Origin: Shimia isoporae
Lineage (GTDB): Bacteria; Pseudomonadota; Alphaproteobacteria; Rhodobacterales; Rhodobacteraceae
Direction of reading: 5' to 3'
DNA length: 64,000 nt
Assembly: GCF_004346865.1 (NCBI RefSeq)
Contig: NZ_SMGR01000001.1
Coordinates: 2,108,001 to 2,172,000 of the forward strand
Under the pieces are notes generated by a model that made no database searches, was not told the origin of the DNA, and was given only the letters and a program-made list of their open reading frames with translations. Both the position numbers and the translations under genes were made by a program. How positions within the stretch are numbered: the first letter of the stretch is position 1; every line of letters begins with the position of its first letter. Below, one piece after another: positions 17,713 through 27,623 of the stretch.

Positions 17713-19047
17713 ATGAAAGATCCAATTGCCTTTGTGCATGAGATGAGTTGGGACGACTTGTCGGAAGCGGCCCGAAAACAAGTTGAGCTAAACATCCTCG
17801 ATCTGATTGGCGTCGGTGCCGGCGGTATGACCACCCGCCTCTCCGGTATTGTCCGCACACATGCCCACGTCGAATTCGGAGGGAACATTCCGATGCTGTT
17901 TGACGGCCGTACGGCCTCCGCTTCCGGCATGGCCCTCGCGGCGGGTATGACGATTGACGCGCTGGATGGCCATGATGGCTTCAACCCCGCCAAAGGCCAT
18001 ATCGGCGCGCCGCTGTTCCCAGCGGTCCTCGCAGTGGGACACGAAGCCAAAACCTCTGGACGGGCGTTTCTTGAAGCAATTGCAATGGGGTATGAGTTCG
18101 GTGCGCGGGTCTCGGTGGCACAACACGCCACTGTACCCGACTATCACACAAGCGGTAGTTGGGGCGCCGTGACAGCGGCGGCGGCCAGCGCGCGTCTGCT
18201 AGGGTTGGACAGGGATCTTACCCGTCATGCGGTTGGCATTGCGGAATATCACGGACCAAGAAGCCAGATGATGCGCTGCATTGACCACCCCACAATGCTA
18301 AAGGACGGCGCGGGCTGGGGGGCAATGTCGGGCGTTTCGGCTGTAAAGCTTGCCTGTTCAGGCTTCACGGGCGCACCGGCCATCACGGTAGAACAAGCCA
18401 CCGAGCATTGGGACGACCTCGGGGACCGTTGGTATGTGCTTGAACAATACTACAAGCCTTACCCGGTCTGTCGTTGGGCACAGGCACCAATGGAAGCCGC
18501 GATGACCCTACAAGCTACCCACAGCTTTGAAGCAAGCGACATCGAAGCAATAGAAATTGAGACGTTCCACGAAAGCGTTCGGCTGGCGATGCCGCACCCG
18601 ACCAACACGGAAGAAGCGCAGTATTCCACGTCCTTTCCGGTTGCCGTAGCACTTGTGCGCGGAGACCTTACTCCTCAGGACATATCGGATGAGGCAACCG
18701 AAGACGCGGAAATTCAGTCCCTTTCTTCCAAGGTCACAATGCGGGAGCACGACGTTGCCAATGCGGCTTTTCCGGTGCAACGGCTCGCGCGTGTGTGCAT
18801 CCAAACCCGAGACGGCAAAAAATACCAAAGTGACTGGCAGGAGCCGAAATGGGACCACACTGCACCGCCAACCGAGGCCGAGCTACGCGCCAAATTCCAC
18901 GCCTTGGCTGATCCCGTATTGGGGCCGGTTGCAGCAAAAGAAATTGAGGACACCTTGGCGAATCTCGCGGTTCTGCCGCTTTCCAGTCTCTCCGATCAGC
19001 TATTGCGCCCGATCAAGGCATCGACGACCATCGGCAGCGCAGCGTAG
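17713..19047 (+). CDS. MmgE/PrpD family protein
   Basis: A 444-residue protein of the 2-methylcitrate dehydratase (PrpD) / cis-aconitate decarboxylase / MmgE family. Visible family segments are LNILDLIGVGAGG at the start, AAGMTIDALDGHDGF near residue 77 and an HTSGSWGAVTAAAASARLLG stretch near 147. The lack of prpB/prpC neighbours argues against a methylcitrate-cycle role; the substrate remains open. It has a strong ribosome site (AGGAGGT, five bases from ATG 17713). Its last 52 bases overlap the end of the converging phosphatase gene. Confidence 0.85.
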   Translation: MKDPIAFVHEMSWDDLSEAARKQVELNILDLIGVGAGGMTTRLSGIVRTHAHVEFGGNIPMLFDGRTASASGMALAAGMTIDALDGHDGFNPAKGHIGAPLFPAVLAVGHEAKTSGRAFLEAIAMGYEFGARVSVAQHATVPDYHTSGSWGAVTAAAASARLLGLDRDLTRHAVGIAEYHGPRSQMMRCIDHPTMLKDGAGWGAMSGVSAVKLACSGFTGAPAITVEQATEHWDDLGDRWYVLEQYYKPYPVCRWAQAPMEAAMTLQATHSFEASDIEAIEIETFHESVRLAMPHPTNTEEAQYSTSFPVAVALVRGDLTPQDISDEATEDAEIQSLSSKVTMREHDVANAAFPVQRLARVCIQTRDGKKYQSDWQEPKWDHTAPPTEAELRAKFHALADPVLGPVAAKEIEDTLANLAVLPLSSLSDQLLRPIKASTTIGSAA

Positions 19048-19667
19048 TCATCCAACAGGGCTTCAGGCTCCAGCGCGGCCATGTCATCTCCCGAAGGGCC
19101 GAAGGTAACGAGCACCGACGGGACACCAGCGGCCCTTGCCGTATTTCGGTCTGTGTCGCTATCACCGATCAGAATGGTCAGGTCCGGATCGCCGCCAAGG
19201 CGACGGGCGGTTTCCCGCAATGGCTCGGGATCGGGCTTGCGCACCGTCAGCGTATCAGCACCAACAAGCGCACCGAACAGGTCGCGTGCTCCCAAAGTCT
19301 GCATAAGCTGCTCTGCCAGAGCTTCCGGTTTGTTTGTGCAGATGCCCACGCCATATCCTGCAGACCTGAGCGCCTCGACCGCTTCCAACGCTCCCGGGAA
19401 GAAATACGTGAATTCCGCAATGTGTTCGCCATATGCTTCCAACAAAACCGGATAATAGCGATCAACCATGGCTTCCTCGAACCGCCCCAAACGTGTGAGG
19501 CCTTCGGTGAGCATCCGGCGCCCGCCGCGCAGCGCTATGCCTGCATCGTATTCTACATCAAGAACGTCCCCGAAGCCCATGTTCCGGAAACAGAAGTTGG
19601 CAGCAGCAATCAGATCTCCACTGGTGTCTGCCAAGGTACCGTCCAAATCGAAAATCACTGTGCGCAT
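18996..19667 (-). CDS. gph: Phosphoglycolate phosphatase-like HAD hydrolase
   Basis: A 223-residue HAD-superfamily phosphatase. Motif I is FDLDGTLADT with D7 as nucleophile and D9 as acid/base; motif II is ICTNKP; the lysine is in VRKPDPEP; motif IV is IGDSDTDRNTA. The cap insertion after motif I places it in subfamily IA with phosphoglycolate phosphatases, which clear 2-phosphoglycolate. Start ATG 19667 is set by motif I at the extreme N-terminus. It overlaps the tail of the PrpD-family gene by 52 bp on the opposite strand. Confidence 0.9.
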   Translation of the reverse strand: MRTVIFDLDGTLADTSGDLIAAANFCFRNMGFGDVLDVEYDAGIALRGGRRMLTEGLTRLGRFEEAMVDRYYPVLLEAYGEHIAEFTYFFPGALEAVEALRSAGYGVGICTNKPEALAEQLMQTLGARDLFGALVGADTLTVRKPDPEPLRETARRLGGDPDLTILIGDSDTDRNTARAAGVPSVLVTFGPSGDDMAALEPEALLDDYAALPMVVDALIGRNS

Positions 19668-19804
19668 TTGCTGGCTCGCCTTTTTGGTGCGCAATTTTCC
19701 GCGCAACGCTGTTACAGGGCGCAATCAGTTTTGATGGCTATCAGCCTTGCACCCTTTGGGCACTGCGATAAAACGGGCGCAACTTAATTCAAAGAGAAAA
19801 CGTG

Positions 19805-21160
19805 ATGAGCATCGCACTTGTCATCCTGGCCGCAGGCAAAGGCACACGGATGAACTCAGATTTGCCAAAGGTTCTCCACCAAATCGCAAACGCGCCCATG
19901 CTGGTGCATACGATGCAGGCGGGCGCTGCTCTGTCTCCGGAGAAAACAGTTGTTGTCGCCGGCCACGGTTATGACGCGGTGAAAGCAGCTGCACTCGACT
20001 ATGATCCCGAGGCGACCGTTGTCCTGCAAGAAGAACAGAACGGGACTGGCCACGCCACACGTGTTGCTCGAGACGCCTTGGCAGATTTTGACGGTGACGT
20101 GATTGTGCTGTTCGGTGACACGCCATTTGTAACTCCCGAAACACTGGAAAGCATGGCTGTAGCACGCGAAGAAAATGCAGTTGTGGTTCTCGGTTTTGAA
20201 GCCGCGGACCCCGGCAAATATGGCCGCCTTGTCATGAAGGGCGACAGCCTTGAGCGCATAGTAGAATACGCAGACGCGACAGATGAAGAGCGGGACATAA
20301 CATTCTGTAATTCCGGTGTAATGCTCGCCAAGCGGGATGATCTATTCGACCTGATCGACGCTCTGAACTCGGACAATGCCCAAGGTGAGATTTATCTGAC
20401 CGATATTGTCGGCGTGGCCCGCGAACGCGGCATGTCAGTGACCGCCGTTTCCTGCGACGAGGCTGAAACTCTTGGCATCAATTCCCGCGCTCACTTGGCC
20501 CAAGCAGAAGCCGTTTTTCAGGACCGCGCCCGCGCCGAACTGATGGATTTGGGCGTGACGCTACAGCAACCCGAAACCGTGATGCTTTCCTTTGATACAG
20601 TCATCGGTCGAGACACAACGGTTGAGCCGAATGTCTACTTCGGTCCTGGGGTCACAATTGAGTCCGGAACACGTATCCGCGCGTTTTCTCACTTGGAGGG
20701 ATGTCATATCAGTCGTGGGGCCATCATCGGGCCTTACGCGCGTTTGCGCCCCGGCGCGGAACTCGCGGAAAACACCCACGTCGGTAACTTTGTTGAAATT
20801 AAAAACGCCGAAATTGGTGAAGGCACCAAGGTCAATCACCTGAGCTATGTTGGCGATGCGACCGTTGGCAAAGGCACCAATATCGGCGCCGGGACGATCA
20901 CCTGTAACTACGATGGCGTGATGAAGCACCGCACCGAGATCGGCGACAATGCCTTTGTCGGGTCCAATACGATGTTGGTTGCCCCGGTCAAAGTCGGCAA
21001 TCAAGCCATGACCGGTTCGGGTTCGGTCATCACCAAGAACGTGCCGGATGAAGCCCTGGCTTTGGCACGGGCTGATCAGGTAACCAAACCGGGACTATCT
21101 GTAAAATTGTTCGAGATTTTAAAGAAAAAGAAGCAGAAACGCGACCAGGAGAGCCAATAA
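19805..21160 (+). CDS. glmU: Bifunctional UDP-N-acetylglucosamine pyrophosphorylase / glucosamine-1-phosphate acetyltransferase
   Basis: A 451-residue bifunctional enzyme that acetylates GlcN-1-P and then makes UDP-GlcNAc, the precursor for peptidoglycan and lipopolysaccharide. The N-terminal uridyltransferase has LAAGKGTRM near residue 8, with FGDTPF following. The C-terminal half is a left-handed beta-helix of hexapeptide repeats (IGPYARLRPGAELAENTHVG, NIGAGTITCNYDG). A GTG at 19802 is also in frame; ATG 19805 is preferred. The stop overlaps the glmS start as TAATG, giving a glmU-glmS operon. Confidence 0.97.
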   Translation: MSIALVILAAGKGTRMNSDLPKVLHQIANAPMLVHTMQAGAALSPEKTVVVAGHGYDAVKAAALDYDPEATVVLQEEQNGTGHATRVARDALADFDGDVIVLFGDTPFVTPETLESMAVAREENAVVVLGFEAADPGKYGRLVMKGDSLERIVEYADATDEERDITFCNSGVMLAKRDDLFDLIDALNSDNAQGEIYLTDIVGVARERGMSVTAVSCDEAETLGINSRAHLAQAEAVFQDRARAELMDLGVTLQQPETVMLSFDTVIGRDTTVEPNVYFGPGVTIESGTRIRAFSHLEGCHISRGAIIGPYARLRPGAELAENTHVGNFVEIKNAEIGEGTKVNHLSYVGDATVGKGTNIGAGTITCNYDGVMKHRTEIGDNAFVGSNTMLVAPVKVGNQAMTGSGSVITKNVPDEALALARADQVTKPGLSVKLFEILKKKKQKRDQESQ

Positions 21161-22983
21161 TGTGCGGTATTGTAGGTGTTCTTGGAAATCACGAGGCGGC
21201 TCCAATACTTGTGGAAGCGCTGAAACGGCTCGAATATCGTGGCTATGACAGCGCCGGCATCGCGACCGTCAACAGCGGCACACTCGACCGCCGCCGCGCT
21301 GTAGGCAAACTGGTAAACCTGTCCGACCTTCTGGTGCATGAACCTCTTGCCGGCAAATCCGGTATCGGCCACACACGCTGGGCGACCCATGGCGCTCCCA
21401 ACGTCGTCAACGCCCACCCCCATCGCGCCGGCCCCGTAGCCGTTGTCCATAACGGAATCATCGAAAACTTCCGGGAACTTCGTGAGGAGCTGGCCAAGGC
21501 TGGCATCAGTTTTGTGACAGAGACCGACACGGAAACCGTGGCGCTCATGACACAACACTACATGAACGAAGGCCTGTCCGCGGCCGATGCGGCGCTGAAG
21601 ACGCTTTCCCGTCTCGATGGCGCCTTCGCGCTGGCGTTTCTTTTCGAAGGTGAAGACGATCTCATCGTTGCGGCGCGAAAAGGCTCGCCTTTGGCCATCG
21701 GTCACGGTGACGGAGAGATGTTTGTTGGTTCGGACGCCATCGCGCTCTCTCCTTTGACAGACCGCATCACCTACCTTGAGGAAGGTGACAGCGCGGTTCT
21801 GACCCGCACCAGCTTCGAAATTCGCGACGCCAACGGAAATCTGGCCAATCGTGCTGTGAAAAAGATCGAGATCGACCAGACGCGCGTCGACAAAGGTGGT
21901 CACAAACACTTCATGGCAAAGGAAATTGCCGAACAACCGACCGTTCTTGGCGAAGCCATCCGGCACTATCTGACGACAGATGGGACTGACGTTTCGCTGC
22001 CCGGCGAAGAACTGGATTTCACCAAGATCAACCGCCTGACTATGGTTGCCTGCGGCACGGCATACTACGCGTGTCTTACGGCAAAGTACTGGTTTGAACA
22101 GCTCGCTCAAATGCCCGTTGAAGTCGACGTTGCATCGGAGTTTCGCTACCGTGAACCTCCCGTCACCGACGGTACCGTTGCGCTTTTTGTCAGCCAGTCC
22201 GGAGAGACCGCAGATACGCTCGCTGCCCTGCGCTATTGCGACGGCAAGGCAGACAAAATTCTGTCAGTGGTAAACGTGGCAGAAAGCTCGATTGCCCGCG
22301 AAAGCGACATCGCCTTCCCAATTCTGGCCGGTACCGAAATCGGCGTCGCGTCGACCAAGGCTTTCACCTGCCAGCTCACAGTGCTTTTGATGCTCGCCCT
22401 CAAGGCCGCCAAACAACGCGGCACGCTGGAGGACGAGCGCTTTGCAGACCTTCTCAAAAGTCTGAATGCACTTCCCGGATTGGTGAACGTTGCGCTGGAT
22501 GCAGAGCCACAAATGGCAGCCGCCGCCCGCAAACTCGCCGAAGCCCGCGACATTCTCTTCCTCGGGCGCGGCGTGATGTTTCCCCTGGCACTTGAAGGCG
22601 CCCTGAAACTGAAGGAAATCAGCTATATACACGCTGAAGCTTATGCGTCTGGAGAGCTGAAACACGGCCCCATCGCCCTGATCGACAAGCATGTTCCGGT
22701 GGTGGTTCTTGCACCAAAGGACGCGCTTTTTGACAAGACCGTTTCCAACATGCAGGAGGTCATGGCACGCGCCGGCAAGGTTCTTCTGGTGTCAGATCAC
22801 GCAGGTCTTGACGAAGGCGCTGAAGGCACTTGGCAAACCATTCAGATGCCAGCCGTAGATCCGGTTCTCACCCCGATCCTATATGCCGTGCCTGCTCAGT
22901 TGCTGGCATATCATACAGCGATCGCCAAAGGCACAGATGTTGATCAACCACGCAACCTTGCCAAGTCGGTCACCGTAGAATGA
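21160..22983 (+). CDS. glmS: Glutamine--fructose-6-phosphate aminotransferase (isomerizing)
   Basis: A 607-residue enzyme forming glucosamine-6-phosphate from fructose-6-phosphate and glutamine. The N-terminal class II glutaminase begins MCGIVG with catalytic Cys2; the sugar isomerase half has two SIS domains (ACGTAYYACLTAKYW, SQSGETADTLAAL, and LGRGVMFPLALEGALKLKE). The C-terminus ends KSVTVE as in the family. It overlaps glmU by one base and the alkylation-repair gene by four (ATGA). No ribozyme-like leader is possible because the gene is translationally coupled. Confidence 0.97.
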   Translation: MCGIVGVLGNHEAAPILVEALKRLEYRGYDSAGIATVNSGTLDRRRAVGKLVNLSDLLVHEPLAGKSGIGHTRWATHGAPNVVNAHPHRAGPVAVVHNGIIENFRELREELAKAGISFVTETDTETVALMTQHYMNEGLSAADAALKTLSRLDGAFALAFLFEGEDDLIVAARKGSPLAIGHGDGEMFVGSDAIALSPLTDRITYLEEGDSAVLTRTSFEIRDANGNLANRAVKKIEIDQTRVDKGGHKHFMAKEIAEQPTVLGEAIRHYLTTDGTDVSLPGEELDFTKINRLTMVACGTAYYACLTAKYWFEQLAQMPVEVDVASEFRYREPPVTDGTVALFVSQSGETADTLAALRYCDGKADKILSVVNVAESSIARESDIAFPILAGTEIGVASTKAFTCQLTVLLMLALKAAKQRGTLEDERFADLLKSLNALPGLVNVALDAEPQMAAAARKLAEARDILFLGRGVMFPLALEGALKLKEISYIHAEAYASGELKHGPIALIDKHVPVVVLAPKDALFDKTVSNMQEVMARAGKVLLVSDHAGLDEGAEGTWQTIQMPAVDPVLTPILYAVPAQLLAYHTAIAKGTDVDQPRNLAKSVTVE

Positions 22984-23657
22984 GACTTGAGGAAGCACTC
23001 GACGCCCTGCGAAAGCTTGAAGAGCCCGGTCGCGCTGAAGGCATGGCCGCATATCACAAGCAGTCTCGCGAAGTCATCGGTATCCCAAATCCGGCGATCA
23101 ATGACCTGACAAAGGATTGGCGGCGGTCATTGACCGTCGACGAACGCGTTGACCTTGCCCGCGCACTTTGGGCCACCGACATTTTTGAGGCACGGTTGGC
23201 AGCGTCAAAACTGCTTACTCAAGCCCGCATCCGGCCCGATGAAGCAGCGTGGGAACTCATCCAAAGTTGGCTCCCTGATTTTGACAGCTGGGCGATTGCC
23301 GACCACGGATGTATGGCCGGTCAAAAACGACTCGTGGCCACGCCTGCGCGCGTGGACGACGTCGAGGCGTGGACAACATCCGAACATATGTGGACAAGGC
23401 GCGCGGCTCTGGTGATTACTCTGCCTTGGACGAAGCAGAATTTTCCCAAACCACTGGATCTGGAAATCCGGGATCGTGTTTTGGGCTGGGCCGCAAATTA
23501 CGTACCAGACCATGAGTGGTTTATTCAGAAAGCGATAGGATGGTGGCTACGCGACCTGTCCAAGCATGATGCCCCCAGAGTCATCTCTTTTCTGGACAAA
23601 CACGCAGATGGTATGAAACCGTTTGCTGTAAAAGAAGCTCGCAAATATCTGAAGTAG
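22980..23657 (+). CDS. AlkD-like DNA alkylation repair protein
   Basis: A 225-residue all-helical protein of the AlkC/AlkD DNA alkylation repair family, built from HEAT-like repeats. Characteristic parts are YHKQSREVIGIPNPAINDL, ARALWATDIFEARLAASKLL, DFDSWAIADH (aspartate/tryptophan site region) and WLRDLSKHDAPRVISFLDKH. AlkD glycosylases remove positively charged alkylated bases. The start ATGA overlaps the glmS stop, so it is translated from the glm operon message, which is an odd setting for a repair enzyme. Confidence 0.88.
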   Translation: MRLEEALDALRKLEEPGRAEGMAAYHKQSREVIGIPNPAINDLTKDWRRSLTVDERVDLARALWATDIFEARLAASKLLTQARIRPDEAAWELIQSWLPDFDSWAIADHGCMAGQKRLVATPARVDDVEAWTTSEHMWTRRAALVITLPWTKQNFPKPLDLEIRDRVLGWAANYVPDHEWFIQKAIGWWLRDLSKHDAPRVISFLDKHADGMKPFAVKEARKYLK

Positions 23658-23661
23658 CAAA

Positions 23662-24090
23662 TTAATCCGCTGTGACTTCGACCTCGGTCAAGCCTGTCAG
23701 AGGCAGGCTGAGCAACTGCATCGCCTGCAATGACATCCGGCTTCCCGAACCGCTTTCGCCCTCGATCGGGATAAGCGTCACCGCCGCCCACCGACCGTTG
23801 TACCAGACCTTGCCGGGGCGGGTATTGGCCACGAGCGGCGTCTTTAGCCAAGAGCCTGCCTGCGTTGCGTCCCCAAGGGAAACCACAGTCGTTCCAAGCG
23901 AGCCTGGCTGCGCCTCGGGGCGGTCAACGGCCGCCGCTGACTCAAGAGTTTCCTCACTGACTTCCTCAGGCGCCTCGACAACCGGACCCGGCGTAACACC
24001 GGTCTCCTGCTTCGGTTTAAGCATATCAAGCTGGGGCAGATCACACCCAGCAAGCGCCAAGATCGGGAGGAGGAAAAAAGCATTTCTCAT
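23662..24090 (-). CDS. Small putative lipoprotein
   Basis: A 142-residue protein with a lipoprotein signal: a hydrophobic core [12 protein letters not shown] in which LAGC is the lipobox and the cysteine at about residue 16 would be lipidated. A proline/glutamate-rich spacer follows (about 25-65), then a small domain including [13 protein letters not shown] and [19 protein letters not shown] do not recognise a characterised family. It ends 4 bp from the converging repair gene. Start ATG 24090 is set by the signal peptide. Confidence 0.7.
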   Translation of the reverse strand: MRNAFFLLPILALAGCDLPQLDMLKPKQETGVTPGPVVEAPEEVSEETLESAAAVDRPEAQPGSLGTTVVSLGDATQAGSWLKTPLVANTRPGKVWYNGRWAAVTLIPIEGESGSGSRMSLQAMQLLSLPLTGLTEVEVTAD

Positions 24091-24174
24091 GATCTGGATC
24101 ATGCACAAGACTGTGAAAGACTACAACCTTCGCAGTACTTGCTCTGCCTCCCTTTCAGGACTAGCCTCATCCCC

Positions 24175-25179
24175 ATGACAGCCCCATTGATCGACCCGTT
24201 TCAGCGCGCCATTTCATACCTGCGTGTTTCCGTAACTGACCGCTGCGATTTCCGCTGCGTCTATTGCATGGCTGAAAACATGACGTTTCTGCCAAAGAAA
24301 GAACTCCTGACGCTGGAAGAACTGGACCGTATGTGCTCGGCCTTCGTGCGCATGGGTGTGCAAAAGCTTCGCATTACCGGTGGAGAGCCGCTGGTTCGGC
24401 GGGATATCATGACTTTCTTCCGCTCTATGAAGCGTCATCTGGACAGCGGCGAACTTCGCGAATTGACCCTCACAACAAATGGCAGCCAGCTTGAGCGTTT
24501 CGCAGGGGAACTGGCTGATTGCGGCGTCCGTCGGATCAACGTGTCGATGGACACCATGAACGAACAGAAATTTGCGGACATCACTCGGTGGGGGCGCCTG
24601 CCACAAGTCATGCGTGGTCTGGATGCAGCCCGCGAGGCCGGATTGCGCATCAAAATCAACGCGGTCGCGCTCAAAGGTTTCAACGAAGACGAGTTGATTC
24701 CGATGGCAGAATGGTGCGCGGAACGCGATATGGACATGACGTGGATCGAGGTCATGCCGATGGGCGATCTCGGCAACGAAGATCGTCTGGACCAATATTG
24801 GTCGCTGAAGGATCTGAGAGCGCGTCTGGCTGAACGATATGCATTGACTGACTTGTCAGAAAGCACCGGTGGCCCCGCGCGTTATGTGCGGCTTGAGGAA
24901 ACCGGCCAGAAAATCGGTTTCATTACGCCGCTGACCCACAATTTCTGTGAAAGCTGTAACCGCGTGCGCATCACCTGTACCGGTCAGATTTACACCTGTC
25001 TGGGTCAGGAGGGCATGTCGGACCTGCGTGGGCCGCTGCGCAGCAGCGAGAGCGACATGCCGCTGGAGAACGCCATTCGTGGTGCCATCGCGCTCAAGCC
25101 AAAGGGTCATGATTTCGACTACTCACGGCAGGAAATCTCGGGCCAGATGAGCCGCCACATGAGCCACACCGGTGGTTAA
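24175..25179 (+). CDS. moaA: GTP 3',8-cyclase
   Basis: A 334-residue radical-SAM enzyme for the first step of molybdenum cofactor synthesis. The N-terminal SAM cluster cysteines are C24, C28 and C31 (CDFRCVYC). The C-terminal cluster cysteines are in [11 protein letters not shown] and YTC near residues 258-275. The protein ends in the conserved GG needed for activity. ATG 24175 is chosen; the ribosome-like AGGA is about 14 bases upstream, so initiation may be weak. No other moa/moe gene is nearby. Confidence 0.95.
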   Translation: MTAPLIDPFQRAISYLRVSVTDRCDFRCVYCMAENMTFLPKKELLTLEELDRMCSAFVRMGVQKLRITGGEPLVRRDIMTFFRSMKRHLDSGELRELTLTTNGSQLERFAGELADCGVRRINVSMDTMNEQKFADITRWGRLPQVMRGLDAAREAGLRIKINAVALKGFNEDELIPMAEWCAERDMDMTWIEVMPMGDLGNEDRLDQYWSLKDLRARLAERYALTDLSESTGGPARYVRLEETGQKIGFITPLTHNFCESCNRVRITCTGQIYTCLGQEGMSDLRGPLRSSESDMPLENAIRGAIALKPKGHDFDYSRQEISGQMSRHMSHTGG

Positions 25180-25200
25180 AGCCGCCTCTTAGCCAAATGC

Positions 25201-25238
25201 AAAACCCCGCACCTTCCGGAGCGGGGTTTTCTTTTTCT
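25201..25238 (+). terminator. moaA terminator
   Basis: A 10-bp stem (AAAACCCCGC at 25201-25210 with 25221-25230) is followed by TTTT-C-TTTTT. It lies 21 bases after the moaA stop. Confidence 0.9.
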
Positions 25239-25254
25239 CTTTTTTGTAAAGGCC

Positions 25255-26421
25255 TTAGGCTGCTGGCATCCGCTTCTCGACAACTTCAGCCCACCAGCTG
25301 CAGCCCGCGGGAATCGCTTCGTCGTTAAAGTTGTACTCGGGGTGGTGCACCATTGCGCCGTCCTCGCCATTGCCAACAAGAATGTAAGCGCCCGGACGCT
25401 CTTCGAGCATGAAGGCAAAATCCTCACCGCCCATTACCAGTGGAGCCTCGTCACACTGACCGGAAATCGACTTGGCCACCTCGGCCGCGAATTCGGTCTG
25501 TGCATCCGTGTTGACCATCACCGGATAACCGCGGTGGTATTTCACATCAACCGTGCCGCCAAAGGTCGTGGCAATGCCGTCGCAAATGCTGTTGATACGG
25601 TCTTCGGCAAGATCGCGCATCTCTTTGGACATGGTGCGCACCGTGCCTTTGATGTGCACGCGCTGAGGGATCACGTTGAACGCTTTGGAACTCGTTTCAA
25701 AGCTGGTCACAGAAACGACCACCTGATCGATAGGGTCTGCGTTCCGGCTTGCGATCGTCTGCAGAGCAAGAACGGCCTGCGCCGCCATGACGGTGGTGTC
25801 CACTGTGTCATGCGGTTTTGCCGCGTGACCGCCTCGGCCTTCGAAATGGATGTCGAACTGGTCGGTTGCGGCAAAGAACGCGCCGGACCGGATCGCAAAG
25901 CTGCCGACGGGACGCCCGGGCCAGTTGTGCATGCCATAGACTTCCTGAATGCCCCAGCGTTCCATCATGCCGTCGTCGCACATTTCCTTGCCGCCACCGC
26001 CGCCTTCTTCGGCTGGCTGGAAGATCACCACGACAGTTCCGTCAAAATTACGGGTCTCGCTCAGATACTTCGCCGCGCCCAACAGCATTGCCGTGTGGCC
26101 ATCGTGGCCACAGGCGTGCATCGCACCGTCGGTCTTGGAAGCATATTCCAACCCCGTCTGCTCATGGATCGGCAACGCGTCCATATCTGCGCGCAGGCCG
26201 ATAACCTTGCCCGAACCGGTCGATTTTCCCTTGATCACGCCCACAACGCCCGTGCGACCGATGCCTGTCACGATCTCGTCACAGCCGAATTCTTTCAGCT
26301 TCTCGGCAACCAATGCAGAGGTTCTGTGAGTTTCAAACAGGATTTCAGGGTTTTCGTGAATGTCCCGTCGCCAGGTGGTGATTTCATCCTGCAACTCGGC
26401 AAATCGGTTCTTCGTCGGCAT
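25255..26421 (-). CDS. M20D-family amidohydrolase (hippurate hydrolase / aminoacylase-like), copy 1
   Basis: A 388-residue zinc hydrolase of the M20D group, which removes N-acyl groups from amino acids. Metal-site motifs are MHACGHDGHTAMLLGAAKYL (Cys and His), AEEGG (Glu pair), YGMHNWPGRPVG (His) and HHPEYNFNDEAIP (His). The dimerisation insert lies between about residues 185 and 295. Start ATG 26421 has AGAGGAA upstream. It is last of three tandem, co-directional paralogues (24 bp and 14 bp apart). The natural substrate is unknown; hippurate is only the family name. Confidence 0.92.
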   Translation of the reverse strand: MPTKNRFAELQDEITTWRRDIHENPEILFETHRTSALVAEKLKEFGCDEIVTGIGRTGVVGVIKGKSTGSGKVIGLRADMDALPIHEQTGLEYASKTDGAMHACGHDGHTAMLLGAAKYLSETRNFDGTVVVIFQPAEEGGGGGKEMCDDGMMERWGIQEVYGMHNWPGRPVGSFAIRSGAFFAATDQFDIHFEGRGGHAAKPHDTVDTTVMAAQAVLALQTIASRNADPIDQVVVSVTSFETSSKAFNVIPQRVHIKGTVRTMSKEMRDLAEDRINSICDGIATTFGGTVDVKYHRGYPVMVNTDAQTEFAAEVAKSISGQCDEAPLVMGGEDFAFMLEERPGAYILVGNGEDGAMVHHPEYNFNDEAIPAGCSWWAEVVEKRMPAA

Positions 26422-26445
26422 GGGGGTTTCCTCTTTTGGTATGGT

Positions 26446-27609
26446 TCAGGCCGCAGGCATGCGGCGTTCGATCACTTCTGACAGGAAGCTGCTCCCATAG
26501 GGAATAGCGTCATCGTTAAAATTGTATTCAGGGTGGTGCAGCGCGGCACTGTCGCCGTTCCCGACCATGATGAAGGCTCCCGGGCGGGCTTGCAACATAT
26601 AGGAAAAGTCTTCTCCACCCATGACCAACGGCGCTTCATTGCAGCTTCCGGCAACGGCTGTGGCAACTTCTTCCGCAAAAATCGCCTGATCCTCGGCATT
26701 GATCGTGGCCGGAGTGATGCGATTGTAGTCTACGGTGGCTGTGCCGCCGAACGTCGCGGCTATGCCACTCGCAACGTCTTTCATTCGCGCTTCGACCATA
26801 TCCTGGGTTTCGGGTGTGAAAGTACGAACAGTTCCCTTCAGCGTGGCCGTATGGGGAATAACATTAAAAACGTCCGACCCCGTCTGGAAGCTGGTTACGG
26901 AAACGACCGCCCGATCCACAGGGTCAACGTTGCGGCTTACAATGGATTGCAGCGCCGAGTGAATGTTGGTTCCGATCACCGTTGGGTCAACGGTTTGTTG
27001 AGGCATCGCCGCATGGCCGCCCCTGCCCTCGATTTCGATGGTGAAAAAATCCACCGCCGCCAGCAAGGGTCCACGACGAATGGAAAATTCGCCGACCGGC
27101 AGGCCGGGATTATTGTGCATCCCATAGACTTCCTTGATGTCCCAGCGGTCCATCATTCCGTCTTCGACCATCGCCAGGGCGCCATTTCCACCTTCTTCTG
27201 CCGGCTGAAAAATAAGCGCCACGGACCCATCAAAATTTCGGGTCTCGCTCAGATACTTGGCAGCCCCTAGAAGCATTGCGGTGTGTCCATCGTGACCACA
27301 GGCGTGCATAGCCCCGTCCGTTTGGCTCGCATATTCAAGACCGGTCTGTTCCTGCATCGGCAGGGCGTCCATATCTGCCCGCAAACCGATGACATTCCCT
27401 TTGGTGTCAGTCTTCCCTTTGATGATACCCACGACACCTGTGCGTCCGATGCCTGTGACGACCTCATCACACCCAAACTCTCTAAGCTTTTCCGCCACCA
27501 GAGCGCTGGTTCGATGCGTTTCATACAGAACCTCCGGATGGGCGTGAATGTCGCGCCGCCATTCGGTGATTTCTCCATGCAATTCCGCAAAACGGTTTTT
27601 GACCGGCAT
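26446..27609 (-). CDS. M20D-family amidohydrolase, copy 2
   Basis: A 387-residue paralogue of its two neighbours, with the same metal motifs (MHACGHDGHTAML, AEEGG, YGMHNNPGLPVG, HHPEYNFND) and the GGEDF segment near residue 325. After the Glu pair it reads NGALAMVEDGMM where copies 1 and 3 have GGGKEMCDDG or GGGREMCRDG, so this loop differs. Start ATG 27609 follows AGGGAGC; the in-frame region upstream to 27675 runs into copy 3. Confidence 0.92.
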   Translation of the reverse strand: MPVKNRFAELHGEITEWRRDIHAHPEVLYETHRTSALVAEKLREFGCDEVVTGIGRTGVVGIIKGKTDTKGNVIGLRADMDALPMQEQTGLEYASQTDGAMHACGHDGHTAMLLGAAKYLSETRNFDGSVALIFQPAEEGGNGALAMVEDGMMDRWDIKEVYGMHNNPGLPVGEFSIRRGPLLAAVDFFTIEIEGRGGHAAMPQQTVDPTVIGTNIHSALQSIVSRNVDPVDRAVVSVTSFQTGSDVFNVIPHTATLKGTVRTFTPETQDMVEARMKDVASGIAATFGGTATVDYNRITPATINAEDQAIFAEEVATAVAGSCNEAPLVMGGEDFSYMLQARPGAFIMVGNGDSAALHHPEYNFNDDAIPYGSSFLSEVIERRMPAA

Positions 27610-27623
27610 TTTGTGCTCCCTGA

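Noticed and set aside
21100-21160. glmS ribozyme
   Set aside because: The glmS start overlaps glmU with TAATG, leaving no leader; this ribozyme class is typical of Firmicutes.
21076-22110. A 344-codon minus-strand frame opposite glmS
   Set aside because: Shadow of glmS; no motif and no ribosome site.
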